Assembly: GCF_900109525.1 (NCBI RefSeq)
Contig: NZ_FOAN01000005.1
Span: 454,758 to 518,757 of the forward strand
Reading direction: 5' to 3'
Length of the DNA stretch: 64,000 nucleotides
Origin: Allobosea lupini
GTDB lineage: Bacteria > Pseudomonadota > Alphaproteobacteria > Rhizobiales > Beijerinckiaceae
Shown: positions 17,925-26,254 of the stretch, piece after piece
Numbering within the stretch: position 1 is the first letter of the stretch
Layout: each line of letters begins with the position of its first letter
Translations under genes and position numbers: made by a program
The notes under the pieces: generated by a model
The model's input: the letters and a program-made list of their open reading frames with translations, nothing else
The model's database searches: none
What the model was told of the DNA's origin: nothing

Positions 17925-18928
17925 CGTATGGTGCCCGCGTCGGAGCCGCTCGCCCCGACCCAATCGATCTCGGCGAGCACCGCGTCATGGGGCATCGGAG
18001 GAAGCGCGTGCTCAGCCGCAATCAAGCGGCTAGCCGAGCAAATTGCCCGCCGCGTCTCGCGACGCCACTTCGCACGCTCGCGCCAGTGGCGGAGCGCCGG
18101 CACCATCTCGGCAGCGCCGCCGGAGGCTGCATCAATCATGCGCCTCATCGTCTCGGCCATGCCATGAGTCGCACGGCCATCCAAACGCGCCGAGACCCGC
18201 GTCCAGACGTCAAGGGGGTGAACGAGGCGACCACCGCCGACAATGGCGGCCTCGACGAGAGCCCGATCCTCGCCCGATGCCATAAGGGGAACGCCGCCTG
18301 AGCGGCGGTACATCTCGCACGTGATCGCGAGACTGCCGCCGGTGTGGTCGCCATGCCGAGGAGGAGGATCCCAGGGACACGGGTCGATCTCATCCTCGAT
18401 CGCCCTCACGGCAATCCAGTAACGATCCCATAGCTCCCGACTTGCCGCGATGCCGGGGGGTATCCGCTCGTCCTCGTCGAGAACCAGCCGCCCACCGACG
18501 ATGTCAGCCCCGGCCGCGATGGCGGCCAGATTGGCCGATACCCAGTTCGCCGGCGGTCGAGCGTCGGCATCGGTCGTGATCAGTACGCCGTCAGCTGGCA
18601 CGACGCGCTTCCCGCCGGCCGCCAAGGCGGACGCGCGCGCCGACCCAGCATGCGCCAGGTCAGGCGGAAACTCCACCACATCGACGCTGAGACGGAGTCG
18701 GCCGCGATAGCGTTCCCCGACGGCCGCAACGACTTCGTTCGAGGCGTCCGTGGTGTTGTTGATGCAGATCGCGACGGGGACCGACCCTTCGACATCCTGT
18801 TCGGCCAGCGCCCGGAGCAGGCGAGGCAATCGCTCTTCCTCGTTGCGAGCCGGAACGCAGATGCAGAACGGAGCGCCGGCCGTTGGGTCCGCGGCCGCCG
18901 GCGCTCGCTCCTTGGCGCGCGACCTCAT
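17921..18928 (-). CDS. Family-2 glycosyltransferase
   Basis: The ATG at 18928 lies 2 bp after the catalase stop; the frame extends upstream only through catalase-antisense DNA. The 335 residues start with the GT2 fold (FCICVPARNEEERLPRLLRAL) and have the nucleotide-sugar site (CINNTTDAS) and a DxD-type motif in LITTDADARPP. A later HGDHTGG/SGEDRALVE segment matches acceptor-binding regions of GT2. No membrane segments are seen, so it probably acts on a soluble or lipid-linked acceptor at the inner face of the membrane. Confidence 0.87.
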   Translation of the reverse strand: MRSRAKERAPAAADPTAGAPFCICVPARNEEERLPRLLRALAEQDVEGSVPVAICINNTTDASNEVVAAVGERYRGRLRLSVDVVEFPPDLAHAGSARASALAAGGKRVVPADGVLITTDADARPPANWVSANLAAIAAGADIVGGRLVLDEDERIPPGIAASRELWDRYWIAVRAIEDEIDPCPWDPPPRHGDHTGGSLAITCEMYRRSGGVPLMASGEDRALVEAAIVGGGRLVHPLDVWTRVSARLDGRATHGMAETMRRMIDAASGGAAEMVPALRHWRERAKWRRETRRAICSASRLIAAEHALPPMPHDAVLAEIDWVGASGSDAGTIR

Positions 18929-18930
18929 CG

Positions 18931-21027
18931 TCAGGCCAGGATGCGAACACTGGGCTCCCGGGCCCACTGTCGCGTTCGGGCCGGAGCGAGGAAGGCGTCC
19001 TTCGCCTTGCCGAGTGCGACGATGCCGTCGTCGGGCTCGACGCCAGCCTTGTCGAGCAGCGGCTTGGCTTCCGGGCTGTAACCGATCGCCTTCAGGTGAG
19101 CGAAGGCGTCCTTCGTGAAGTCGATCGCGGCGCCTTCCTTCATCAGCATTGCGCAACCTTCCTCGGAAAGGATGATGGCGACCGCGTCGAAGATCACGGA
19201 CGGCGTACCGGCGAGCTGCCCGTCGGCCTTAAGCAGCTTTCCGTCCTTGAGTTTCACGCCGCCGATCTTGGGCGCGACGATCTTCACGGTGCCGCCTTCG
19301 CCTTCGACCGACGACTTGACCGCCGTGACCAAAGCTCCGTCGGCGCCGTCCGAAACCAGGATCCCGACCGAGCGCCCCTTCAGGGTCTCTGGATACTTGC
19401 CGACGATCCGGAGGGCCGGGGACGGCTCCATGTCGATGGCTTCCACTGCGGCATCCGCCGCCTTCGGGAGCTTCATGGCCAGACCTTCGGCCACGCGCTG
19501 AGCCAACGTCTCGTCAACGTTGAGGAGATTGGCCATCACCCGGTTGCGGACATGTTCGAGCGAAACCTTGGAGAGCTCGAACACGAGCGCGCTGGCCAGA
19601 TGGGCCTGCTCGATCTCGCTTTGGGAGCGGAAGAACAGTCGCGCATGGCTATAGTGGTCGGCGAAGCTTTCCGATCGCAGCCGGACCTTTTGCGCCTCGA
19701 CGGGGACAGCTGTCGTCCGGAATCCCCCGGTGGGATCCTCGCGAGGGCCCCCGTCTTCGCCCGCTTGTGCAAGGCTATTGGGCTCGTAATTCGCGCGGCC
19801 CTTGAACACCTGAGTTTGCATCTGTCCGTCGCGCTGGAAGTTCTGGAACGGGCAACCTTTCGCCCTGTTGATCGGCAATTGGTGGAAATTCACGGTGCCG
19901 AGCCGCGAGAGCTGGGTGTCCTGATAGGAAAACAGGCGACCTTGCAGCAACGGATCCTCCGAGACGTCGATGCCCGGCGGCATGTTGGTTGGCAAAAACG
20001 CCGATTGCTCGGTCTCGGCGAAGAAGTTGTCGGGATTTCGGTTCAGCACCATCCGGCCGATTACGCGGATCGGCACGAGCTCTTCCGGGATCACCTTCGT
20101 CGCGTCGAGGATGTCAAAGGGGAGTGCGTCGGCCTCTTTCTGGCTAAGCAACTGCACGCCGAACTCCCATTCCGGGAAGTCGCCTTTTTCGATCGCCTCG
20201 AACAGATCGCGGCGGTGATAGTCCGGGTCGGCGCCGGCGATCTTCACGGCCTCGTCCCAGCACGTCGACTGGGTCCCGAGCTTCGGGCGCCAATGGAATT
20301 TGACGAAGGTCGGCTCGTCGTCGTCGTTGAGCAGGCGGAACGTATTGACGCCGAAGCCCTCGATCATCCGCAGCGAGCGCGGGATCGTCCGGTCCGACAT
20401 CGCCCACATGATCATGTGGGTCGATTCCGGCATCAGGCCGACGAAATCCCAGAAAGTGTCGTGGGCGCTGGCGGCCTGGGGGTAGCCGCGGTCCGCCTCC
20501 ATCTTCACCGCATGGATCAGGTCGGGAAACTTGATTGCGTCCTGGATGAAAAACACCGGGATATTGTTGCCGACGAGATCCCAGTTGCCCTCCTTCGTAT
20601 AAAACTTGACCGCGAATCCGCGCACGTCACGCGGGGTGTCGACCGAACCGGCGCCACCGGCAACCGTCGAGAAGCGGGTGAACACCTCGGTCTTGACGCC
20701 GACCTCGGTGAGGATCTTGGCTCGCGAGAACTCTGCCAGGGACTCGGTGAGCTCGAAGAAGCCGTGAGCCGCCGAACCGCGGGCGTGGACGATCCGCTCG
20801 GGGATCCGTTCGTGGTCGAAGTGCTGGATCTTTTCCCGCAGCACGAAGTCTTCAAGCAGCGTCGGCCCGCGAGTGCCCGCCTTGAGCGAATTCTGATTGT
20901 CGCTCACCGGGGTGCCGTGATTGGTCGTGATCCGCGTGTCCGGCGTCGAGGCCGTTTGGTGCAACTCGCCGCCATTGCCGGGTTTGGCGTCGATCTTCTT
21001 GGTGTCGCTTTTTGGAGAAGAGGCCAT
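18931..21027 (-). CDS. katE: Large-subunit (HPII/KatE-type) monofunctional catalase
   Basis: I set the start at the ATG at 21027, 7 nt after AAGGAG; this gives 698 residues with a clade-2 layout: catalase barrel, then a flavodoxin-like C-terminal domain from about residue 550. Key residues sit where HPII has them: catalytic His81 (VHARGSAAHG), distal Asn154 (GNNIPVFF) and proximal heme Tyr368 (RLFSYQDTQ). The His that cross-links to the heme Tyr in E. coli HPII is replaced by Leu345 (AFLPTN), so that covalent bond should be absent. It converts hydrogen peroxide to water and oxygen. It sits unusually inside a glycosyltransferase operon, 31 bp after the GT4 gene. Confidence 0.95.
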   Translation of the reverse strand: MASSPKSDTKKIDAKPGNGGELHQTASTPDTRITTNHGTPVSDNQNSLKAGTRGPTLLEDFVLREKIQHFDHERIPERIVHARGSAAHGFFELTESLAEFSRAKILTEVGVKTEVFTRFSTVAGGAGSVDTPRDVRGFAVKFYTKEGNWDLVGNNIPVFFIQDAIKFPDLIHAVKMEADRGYPQAASAHDTFWDFVGLMPESTHMIMWAMSDRTIPRSLRMIEGFGVNTFRLLNDDDEPTFVKFHWRPKLGTQSTCWDEAVKIAGADPDYHRRDLFEAIEKGDFPEWEFGVQLLSQKEADALPFDILDATKVIPEELVPIRVIGRMVLNRNPDNFFAETEQSAFLPTNMPPGIDVSEDPLLQGRLFSYQDTQLSRLGTVNFHQLPINRAKGCPFQNFQRDGQMQTQVFKGRANYEPNSLAQAGEDGGPREDPTGGFRTTAVPVEAQKVRLRSESFADHYSHARLFFRSQSEIEQAHLASALVFELSKVSLEHVRNRVMANLLNVDETLAQRVAEGLAMKLPKAADAAVEAIDMEPSPALRIVGKYPETLKGRSVGILVSDGADGALVTAVKSSVEGEGGTVKIVAPKIGGVKLKDGKLLKADGQLAGTPSVIFDAVAIILSEEGCAMLMKEGAAIDFTKDAFAHLKAIGYSPEAKPLLDKAGVEPDDGIVALGKAKDAFLAPARTRQWAREPSVRILA

Positions 21028-21058
21028 GAGAGGGCTCCTTGCGTGAGCTGGGAATGGT

Positions 21059-22135
21059 TCAGGCGGCGAACTTCGTTCGCGGTGCGGCTGCGATGCGATC
21101 GGCGTAGAGCGCCTCGTACTCATCGATCATCCGCGCGGCGTCGCATCGCTTCACCGCGTGTTCGCGGCAGGCGTGTCGGTCGAGCCGCTCGGCAGCCAGC
21201 GCCGCCCGAGACAAGGAATCCGGATCGTCGGGAGTGGCCAGCACGCCGGTCGCGGCATTCAGCAATTCCGGGATTGCTCCCCGGCCGAAGGCTGCTACGG
21301 GAACACCGCAAGCCAGCGCTTCGGCGACGACGAGGCCGTAAGGCTCTTCCCAGCAGGGCGTACACAGGAAGGCCCGAGCGCCGCCGATGATGCCGGCGAG
21401 TTCGGAATGGGCAAGATGGCCCAGATATCTGACGCGCTCGTCGAGGCGTGGTGCGACCTCGCGATCGAAATAGTCCTGATCGGAGATCGGGCCGGCGATC
21501 AGCAACGTCGCTCCACTCAGCGCGGCGGCCGCGATGGCATGATGGAGCCCTTTTTCGGGAACGATCCGACCGTACCAGATCCAATAGGGCTGCACCGCCG
21601 GGTCGGAGCGGAAGGCGAAGCGCTCGAGATCAATACCGTTCAAGACGACACGCTCGATCGGCGCGACCTTGTTCCATTTGCGGCGGATCGACTCGGAGAC
21701 GGCGACGAACGTCGCGTTCGGGGCATTGCACAACCGAACGCCACTTTCGAGCCACGCGAATGGTGGCGTGTGAAGCGTCGTGACGACCGGCATGGGGAGC
21801 GCATCGGCCATGGCGACGGGGAGGTAGTGCAACGAGTTGTTATGGATCAGATCGAAGTTCCGGTGCCTCAATGCATTCATCAGGGACAGGTAGGCGTGGT
21901 GCTCCTGGAAAAAGACCTTGTCGGGGGCCTCGTCGCATCCGACCTGCGTGAGCGATGTTTCGTCACAGATGGCTTCAACACAGGCGTCCGGCTCTGATCC
22001 CGACGATGCGAAGACTGTCACGTCATGACCGCGGCGGCGGAGCGCTCCTTGCAGCATGGAGGTGTGCATTTCCAACCCGCCGGCGAATGGCTCGCGGATG
22101 GCGTGCTTGAGGTGAGCGATGATCCCGATACGCAA
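21059..22135 (-). CDS. Family-4 glycosyltransferase (first gene of the glycoconjugate operon)
   Basis: A 358-residue GT-B enzyme: RIGIIAHLKHAIREPFAGGLEMH at the N-terminus, the family-4 core in the C-terminal half (YLGHLAHSELAGIIGGARAFL) and the E-x7-E donor motif in EEPYGLVVAEALACGVPV. The start is a TTG at 22135 with GGAG 6 nt upstream; no ATG fits the fold start. It leads the eight-gene operon that runs to 13602. An EcfG-like promoter candidate lies about 110 bp upstream. Confidence 0.88.
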   Translation of the reverse strand: MRIGIIAHLKHAIREPFAGGLEMHTSMLQGALRRRGHDVTVFASSGSEPDACVEAICDETSLTQVGCDEAPDKVFFQEHHAYLSLMNALRHRNFDLIHNNSLHYLPVAMADALPMPVVTTLHTPPFAWLESGVRLCNAPNATFVAVSESIRRKWNKVAPIERVVLNGIDLERFAFRSDPAVQPYWIWYGRIVPEKGLHHAIAAAALSGATLLIAGPISDQDYFDREVAPRLDERVRYLGHLAHSELAGIIGGARAFLCTPCWEEPYGLVVAEALACGVPVAAFGRGAIPELLNAATGVLATPDDPDSLSRAALAAERLDRHACREHAVKRCDAARMIDEYEALYADRIAAAPRTKFAA

Positions 22136-22246
22136 CGTCCACTCCGGTCCCTTCGGTCGAGCGCCAACGCTCCGCCGAAGACCTCCGGCGTCGGTTCGAG
22201 CCAGTCCAGTTTCTGATGATCCTCCGCCGGAGCGGAACGTTGCGAG

Positions 22247-22272
22247 AACTAGTTTCGAGCGTCTTTAGTTCC
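22247..22272 (-). promoter_or_regulatory. Candidate EcfG (general stress response) promoter for the catalase/glycosyltransferase operon
   Basis: Read on the minus strand, GGAAC (22272-22268) is followed after exactly 17 nt by AGTT (22250-22247). The alphaproteobacterial EcfG consensus is GGAAC-N16/17-cGTT, so only the weakly conserved first -10 base differs. Transcription would start near 22240, about 100 nt before the TTG at 22135. A stress-sigma promoter suits an operon carrying a large catalase. A chance match is possible. The rest of 22136-22318 shows nothing else clear. Confidence 0.4.
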
Positions 22273-22318
22273 GGCCAGAACTTCGCCACCGCGCATAAAT
22301 CTACCAAATCGCGCAGTT

Positions 22319-22736
22319 TTATTTTTCGGCAAGATTGTCTTTTATTATTGCCGAAGCTCGCGGCCTCAGTGCGCGCCCGAATTCTATCACGGGAACGATC
22401 GCGTCCCTCTCTTGATCGGACGGGCTACCCGCCTCGCTTGACAGGTCGCTGGATACGATGACCGCGCCTTTGGCGGACGTGCTCATCGCACGCCGACGGC
22501 CGTGGAACGCATCGAGGCTCGGGCGGCGGCCGACGCTGATGAGCGTGGTTGAGCCAAGCTCGTCTTCGAAAAGGGCTAGCAGGGATGCCTGGCTGTCCTC
22601 ATCCAGGGCCGAGATCGCTTCGTCCATAACGACGATGTCCGGGCGCTGGACGAGCAGATGGCAAGGCCGAGCGCTGACGCTCGCGTCCGGACCCGAGGCG
22701 GTCCCACGGTGCGGTCTCGTCGAGACGAGAAGCGAT
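22319..22736 (-). pseudogene. Remnant of an ABC-transporter ATPase C-terminus (SbmA/YddA-like)
   Basis: The minus strand carries, in two frames, the end of an ABC ATPase: RLDETAPWDR, a damaged signature (GSGRERQR, expected SGGERQR), then in another frame LLVQRPDIVVMDEAISALDE (Walker B with D-loop) and the H-loop region degraded to SVGRRPSLDAFHGRR. A frameshift between the signature and Walker B and the missing upstream part (no Walker A, no membrane domain) make it non-functional. Its 5' side stops where an IS110 remnant begins at 22748. Confidence 0.75.
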
Positions 22737-22747
22737 GTTTCCGTCGG

Positions 22748-22934
22748 TCAGTGACCATTCCTGGCGTTGGGCAGCCCACCGCACTGGCCTTCACGGCTGC
22801 CGTCGATGATCCTGCACGCTTTCGGCGCTCCTCGGCCGCGTCGCTATCAGTCCGGCGAGATGGACTATGCCAAGGTGGGTGCCCAGCGCATGCGGACGCT
22901 GCTCTATGAAGCAGTCAATGTCATGCTCCCCGGG
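22748..22934 (+). pseudogene. IS110-family transposase remnant (C-terminal part, frameshifted)
   Basis: Two adjacent frames hold the transposase_20 region of IS110 elements. The first reads VTIPGVGQPTALAFTAAVDD (from 22748); the second reads RRYQSGEMDY and RTLLYEAVNVML (22836-22934). They are joined by a frameshift and a deletion. No catalytic N-terminal DEDD domain is present. The stretch 22935-23118 downstream keeps an open frame but no recognisable transposase sequence. It abuts the ABC remnant and probably broke that gene. Confidence 0.75.
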
Positions 22935-23118
22935 AGATTACAGTTGCCTCTGCGGTCAGGCACGTCTCAACTGGGTGAGGCGCGCCGAATCCGGACACTA
23001 AAGGATCGCCTGAAAGCCGACATCGAGGCCCGATCACGTTTGTGGTCCGATACCAACAGGCAAGCGAAGCAGCGGATAGCTATGAATGAAGCGGTGTTGG
23101 TTGGATTCGTGATCGCCG

Positions 23119-23580
23119 CTATAGGGACAAATGCGCCTTAGTGATTGGGATGCTCTTGGTCACGACATAGGTGTAGTATCGCTCGATCCCGATCGCAGGG
23201 TCGAGCAGCCGGTCGATCAGGCGCTGATAGCTGTCGATGTCCGGCACGACCACCCGCATGATGTAGTCGATACCACCGCCGGTGGCATCGCAGGCGACGA
23301 TGGCAGGCTCCCTGGCCACCGCCTCTTCGAAGCGCCGGAAATCCGCTTGCTGGTGGCTCTTCAGGCTGATCTCGACGATCACCGTAGTCCGCGGCGCGTC
23401 GGGCGCCAGATCGACGATGGCGGTGTAACCCCTAATCACACCGGCTTCTTCCATCCGGCGCAGCCGCTCCCAGCAGGCAGCCGGCGACAGCGCCACCGTT
23501 TCGGCCAGCTTGAGCTTGGTCATGCGGCCATCGCGTTGCAGGGCCGCGACGATCTTCAGATCGATGGGATCGAGCTTCAT
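23119..23580 (-). CDS. doeX: Lrp/AsnC-family regulator (AsnC/DoeX of ectoine catabolism)
   Basis: A 153-residue protein with an N-terminal winged HTH (DPIDLKIVAALQRDGRMTKLKLAETVALS) and a C-terminal RAM effector domain. I use the ATG at 23580, which gives the canonical short leader; an ATG at 23601 is possible. It is divergent from the MocR-type gene at 23641. Ectoine-catabolic loci of other proteobacteria carry such an AsnC/DoeX gene, whose product senses diaminobutyrate-type intermediates. The function here is by family and position. Confidence 0.88.
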   Translation of the reverse strand: MKLDPIDLKIVAALQRDGRMTKLKLAETVALSPAACWERLRRMEEAGVIRGYTAIVDLAPDAPRTTVIVEISLKSHQQADFRRFEEAVAREPAIVACDATGGGIDYIMRVVVPDIDSYQRLIDRLLDPAIGIERYYTYVVTKSIPITKAHLSL

Positions 23581-23640
23581 CTTCGGCGACCACGCGTGCA
23601 TAATGTCATGAATTCTGCTTCCTAAGAACGAGACAATCCC

Positions 23641-25095
23641 ATGTTCCGTCAAGCCGAGAAGCCTTCGGGCGCCAGGCTTTCTCCCATTGTAGAGAAAGCC
23701 GTCGAATGGCATCCGGCCCTGACGAAGCAGAAGGGCGCGACCAAGCACGCCGCGCTGACCGAGCGCATTATCGCCGACATCGACGCCGGCGTCCTGAAGC
23801 CGATGGACCGGATGCCGACTCATCGCGACCTCGCCCGCGATCTCGGCATCTCCGTCCAGACCGTCAGCCTCAGCTACAAGGAGGCCGAGCGCCTCGGCTA
23901 TCTCAGCGGCGAGGTCGGGCGCGGAACCTTCGTGAAAAGCCGCGTGACCGAGCAGGCCGGCCGGCTGATGCTCGACCGCAGCCCGACCGAGGTCGTCGAC
24001 CTCTCGATCGTGCGCGGGGTCTATCTCGATGCGCATGAGGCGGCTTCGCGCCAGGCGCTGGCGGCATTGGCCGAGGGCGACACCAGTCCCTTCATGCGCC
24101 CGTGCCGGCCGATCGCCGGCCTTGATCGCCATCGTGAAGCGGCGCGCCTCTGGCTTGGGCCGCTCGGCGTCGAGACCTCCGTCGAGCGCGTGCTAATCAC
24201 CAACGGCGCTGCGCATGCGCTCTTCCTTGCTCTCGCCTGCGTGGTTCGCGCCGGCGATATCGTGCTGACCGAGAACCTGACCGATCACGGCGTCATCGGC
24301 CTCGCCAACGTCCTCGGCTTCAGCCTCAAGGGGCTGCCGACCGACGAGGAAGGTATCCGCGCCGAGGCTTTCGAGGCCGCCTGCCGCGCTGGAGGCGTCC
24401 GGGCGCTCGTCCTCATTCCGACGCTCAACAATCCGACGAGCCATGTCGCCGGCCCAGAGCGCCGCCGTGCCATTGCCGAGATCGCGCAGAGCCATGGCGT
24501 CTTCGTGGTCGAGGACGAGGTCTACAAGCCGCTGATCCCCGAGCCGCTGCCGTCGATCACGGCGATGCTGCCCGAGCTCGGCTTCTTCCTCACCAGCTTC
24601 ACCAAGACGGTGCTGACCGGCCTGCGCGTCGGTTATCTGGTGGTGCCGCCGCAATATTCGATCCGTGCCGCCTCGATCCTGCGCGTGACGAGCTGGAGCG
24701 GCACCTATCTGCCCGCCGAGATCGCGACACGCTGGGTCGAGGACGGCACGGCGCAAAGGCTTCTTGCTGTTCAGCGCGCGGAGGCGACGGCGCGCCAGCG
24801 CATCGTCGCGGAGACGCTTGGGGGCCATGTCGCCTCGAGCCATCCGCTCTCGCTTTGCGCCTGGCTCAAGGTGCCCGCGTACTGGAGCGAAGACGGCCTG
24901 GTGCGCTCGCTCGCCGACCGGCGCGTGGCTGTGACACCGTCCGACCCCTTCGTCGCCGGCCCCAATCATGGCGGCGGCATCCGCATCTGCCTGGGCGGGC
25001 GGATGAGCCATGAACTGCTGGCCCGGACACTGACGACGATAGGCCAGACCTTCGAGCAGCTTCCGCCGGTTTTCGACATCGGCGCGATCGGCTGA
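23641..25095 (+). CDS. enuR: MocR/GabR-type regulator, PLP-binding (EnuR of ectoine utilisation)
   Basis: 484 residues: a GntR-type winged HTH at about 30-105 (MPTHRDLARDLGISVQTVSLSYK) fused to a fold-type-I aminotransferase domain with the PLP-binding Lys in FTKTVLTGLRVGY. Such MocR proteins use PLP to sense an amine and are regulators rather than enzymes. It lies just upstream of eutB and divergent from an AsnC gene, the arrangement expected for EnuR, the repressor of ectoine uptake and catabolism whose inducer is a diaminobutyrate derivative. The AT-rich direct repeat at 25155-25190 is a likely target. Confidence 0.88.
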   Translation: MFRQAEKPSGARLSPIVEKAVEWHPALTKQKGATKHAALTERIIADIDAGVLKPMDRMPTHRDLARDLGISVQTVSLSYKEAERLGYLSGEVGRGTFVKSRVTEQAGRLMLDRSPTEVVDLSIVRGVYLDAHEAASRQALAALAEGDTSPFMRPCRPIAGLDRHREAARLWLGPLGVETSVERVLITNGAAHALFLALACVVRAGDIVLTENLTDHGVIGLANVLGFSLKGLPTDEEGIRAEAFEAACRAGGVRALVLIPTLNNPTSHVAGPERRRAIAEIAQSHGVFVVEDEVYKPLIPEPLPSITAMLPELGFFLTSFTKTVLTGLRVGYLVVPPQYSIRAASILRVTSWSGTYLPAEIATRWVEDGTAQRLLAVQRAEATARQRIVAETLGGHVASSHPLSLCAWLKVPAYWSEDGLVRSLADRRVAVTPSDPFVAGPNHGGGIRICLGGRMSHELLARTLTTIGQTFEQLPPVFDIGAIG

Positions 25096-25154
25096 GGGCG
25101 GCGGCGAAAGAGCCCACTTTGCCGTGTCGTTGCCGCCTTTGGCCCATGTCCGGC

Positions 25155-25190
25155 ATAATTGAATCATGACAATATAATAATTGACATGAA
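25155..25190. promoter_or_regulatory. AT-rich promoter with 22-bp-phased direct repeat (putative EnuR operator)
   Basis: ATAATTGA occurs at 25155-25162 and again at 25177-25184, each followed by a CATGA-like tail; the 22-bp offset is two helical turns. MocR regulators often bind direct repeats in this way. A TATAAT (25173-25178) and a TTGACA (25181-25186) lie inside the same block, so a bound regulator would cover promoter elements. The block is the only AT-rich stretch between enuR and eutB (25096-25207). Confidence 0.55.
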
Positions 25191-25207
25191 ATTTTACCCC
25201 TCGCAGC

Positions 25208-26254
25208 ATGACAAGCGAGAGGGGAATGCCGGTGACCAAACCGCATCTTGCCACCGCGGAAGCAGAACGAGCGGCCGCGCCGCTGGCCGTCGTCGCACTG
25301 CCTGAGATCGAAGCCGCCGCGGCGCATATAGCCGGCCGGGTGGTGCGTACGCCGCTCGTAACCTCCCCTGCCCTGAGCCGCCTCTGCGGCCAACCTGTCC
25401 ATCTCAAGCTCGAAACCCGCCAGCCGATCGGCGCCTTCAAGCTGCGCGGCGCGATGAATGCGGTGCTGGCATTGAGCGACGAGCAGCACCGGCGCGGACT
25501 CGTGACCGCGTCGACCGGCAATCATGGCCGTGCCGTCGCCTACACCGCTCGCGAGCTCGGCCTAGCCGCCACCATCTGCATGTCGGCGCTGGTGCCTTCA
25601 AACAAGGTCGAGGCGATCCGCGCGCTCGGCGCGCAGGTCCGCATCGTCGGCCGCTCCCAGGATGATGCGCAGGCCGAGGTCGAGTGGCTGGTCGCCGAGC
25701 ACGGGCTCATTCAGATTCCCCCCTTCGATCAGCCTGACGTCGTCGCCGGCCAGGGCACGATCGGCCTCGAACTGGTTGAGGACCTGCCCGATCTCTCCTG
25801 CGTGCTGATCCCGCTCTCGGGCGGCGGCTTGGCCGCCGGCATTGCCGTCGCGGTCAAGGCGCTGCGGCCGTCCGCGAGGATCGTCGGCATCTCGATGGAG
25901 CGCGGCGCCGCGATGGCCGCCGCGATCGCCGCCGGCCGGCCCGTCGACGTGGTCGAAGAGGAAACGCTGGCGGATTCGCTCGGCGGCGGCATCGGCCTTG
26001 CCAACCAAGTCACCTTCGCGCTGTGCCGCGATCTGATCGACGAGGTCGTGCTGCTCAGCGAAGCCGAGATCGCGGCTGGCATCCGCCATGCCGCTCTTGT
26101 CGAGAATGAAGTCGTCGAGGGCGCCGGCGCGGTCGGCATCGCCGCCTTGCTCGCCGGCAAGGTCAGTCTGCATGGCCCGGCGGCGCTGATCGTCTCCGGC
26201 CGCAATATCGACGAGGCCATGCACCGGCGCATTGTCTCCGGAGCCGCCGCATGA
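25208..26254 (+). CDS. eutB: Hydroxyectoine utilisation dehydratase EutB (threonine dehydratase-like, PLP)
   Basis: A fold-type-II PLP enzyme of the threonine/serine dehydratase family: the Lys that binds PLP is in GAFKLRGA (residue 78 from 25208), the phosphate loop is SGGGLAAG and STGNHG is present. The start is uncertain. An ATG at 25226 and a GTG at 25232 lie right after GAGAGGGG and are better placed than 25208. In ehu/eut loci EutB is thought to act with EutA and EutC in turning hydroxyectoine into ectoine. No eutA lies here. Its stop overlaps eutC by 4 bp. Confidence 0.88.
   Translation: MTSERGMPVTKPHLATAEAERAAAPLAVVALPEIEAAAAHIAGRVVRTPLVTSPALSRLCGQPVHLKLETRQPIGAFKLRGAMNAVLALSDEQHRRGLVTASTGNHGRAVAYTARELGLAATICMSALVPSNKVEAIRALGAQVRIVGRSQDDAQAEVEWLVAEHGLIQIPPFDQPDVVAGQGTIGLELVEDLPDLSCVLIPLSGGGLAAGIAVAVKALRPSARIVGISMERGAAMAAAIAAGRPVDVVEEETLADSLGGGIGLANQVTFALCRDLIDEVVLLSEAEIAAGIRHAALVENEVVEGAGAVGIAALLAGKVSLHGPAALIVSGRNIDEAMHRRIVSGAAA

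Noticed and set aside
18883..21390. Very long plus-strand open frame (835 codons) opposite the catalase gene
   Set aside because: It is antisense to a well-conserved catalase with all active-site residues; long mirror frames are expected in DNA of this G+C content, and its translation shows no family features.
13602..22135. A true nod (Nod-factor) locus
   Set aside because: No NodA acyltransferase, no NodB-type polysaccharide deacetylase and no recognisable NodC; only the NodS-like methyltransferase matches.
22319..22627. Small intact gene with MDEAISALDE start
   Set aside because: It begins at the Walker B motif of an ABC ATPase; the expected upstream signature and frame are damaged, so it is a pseudogene fragment.
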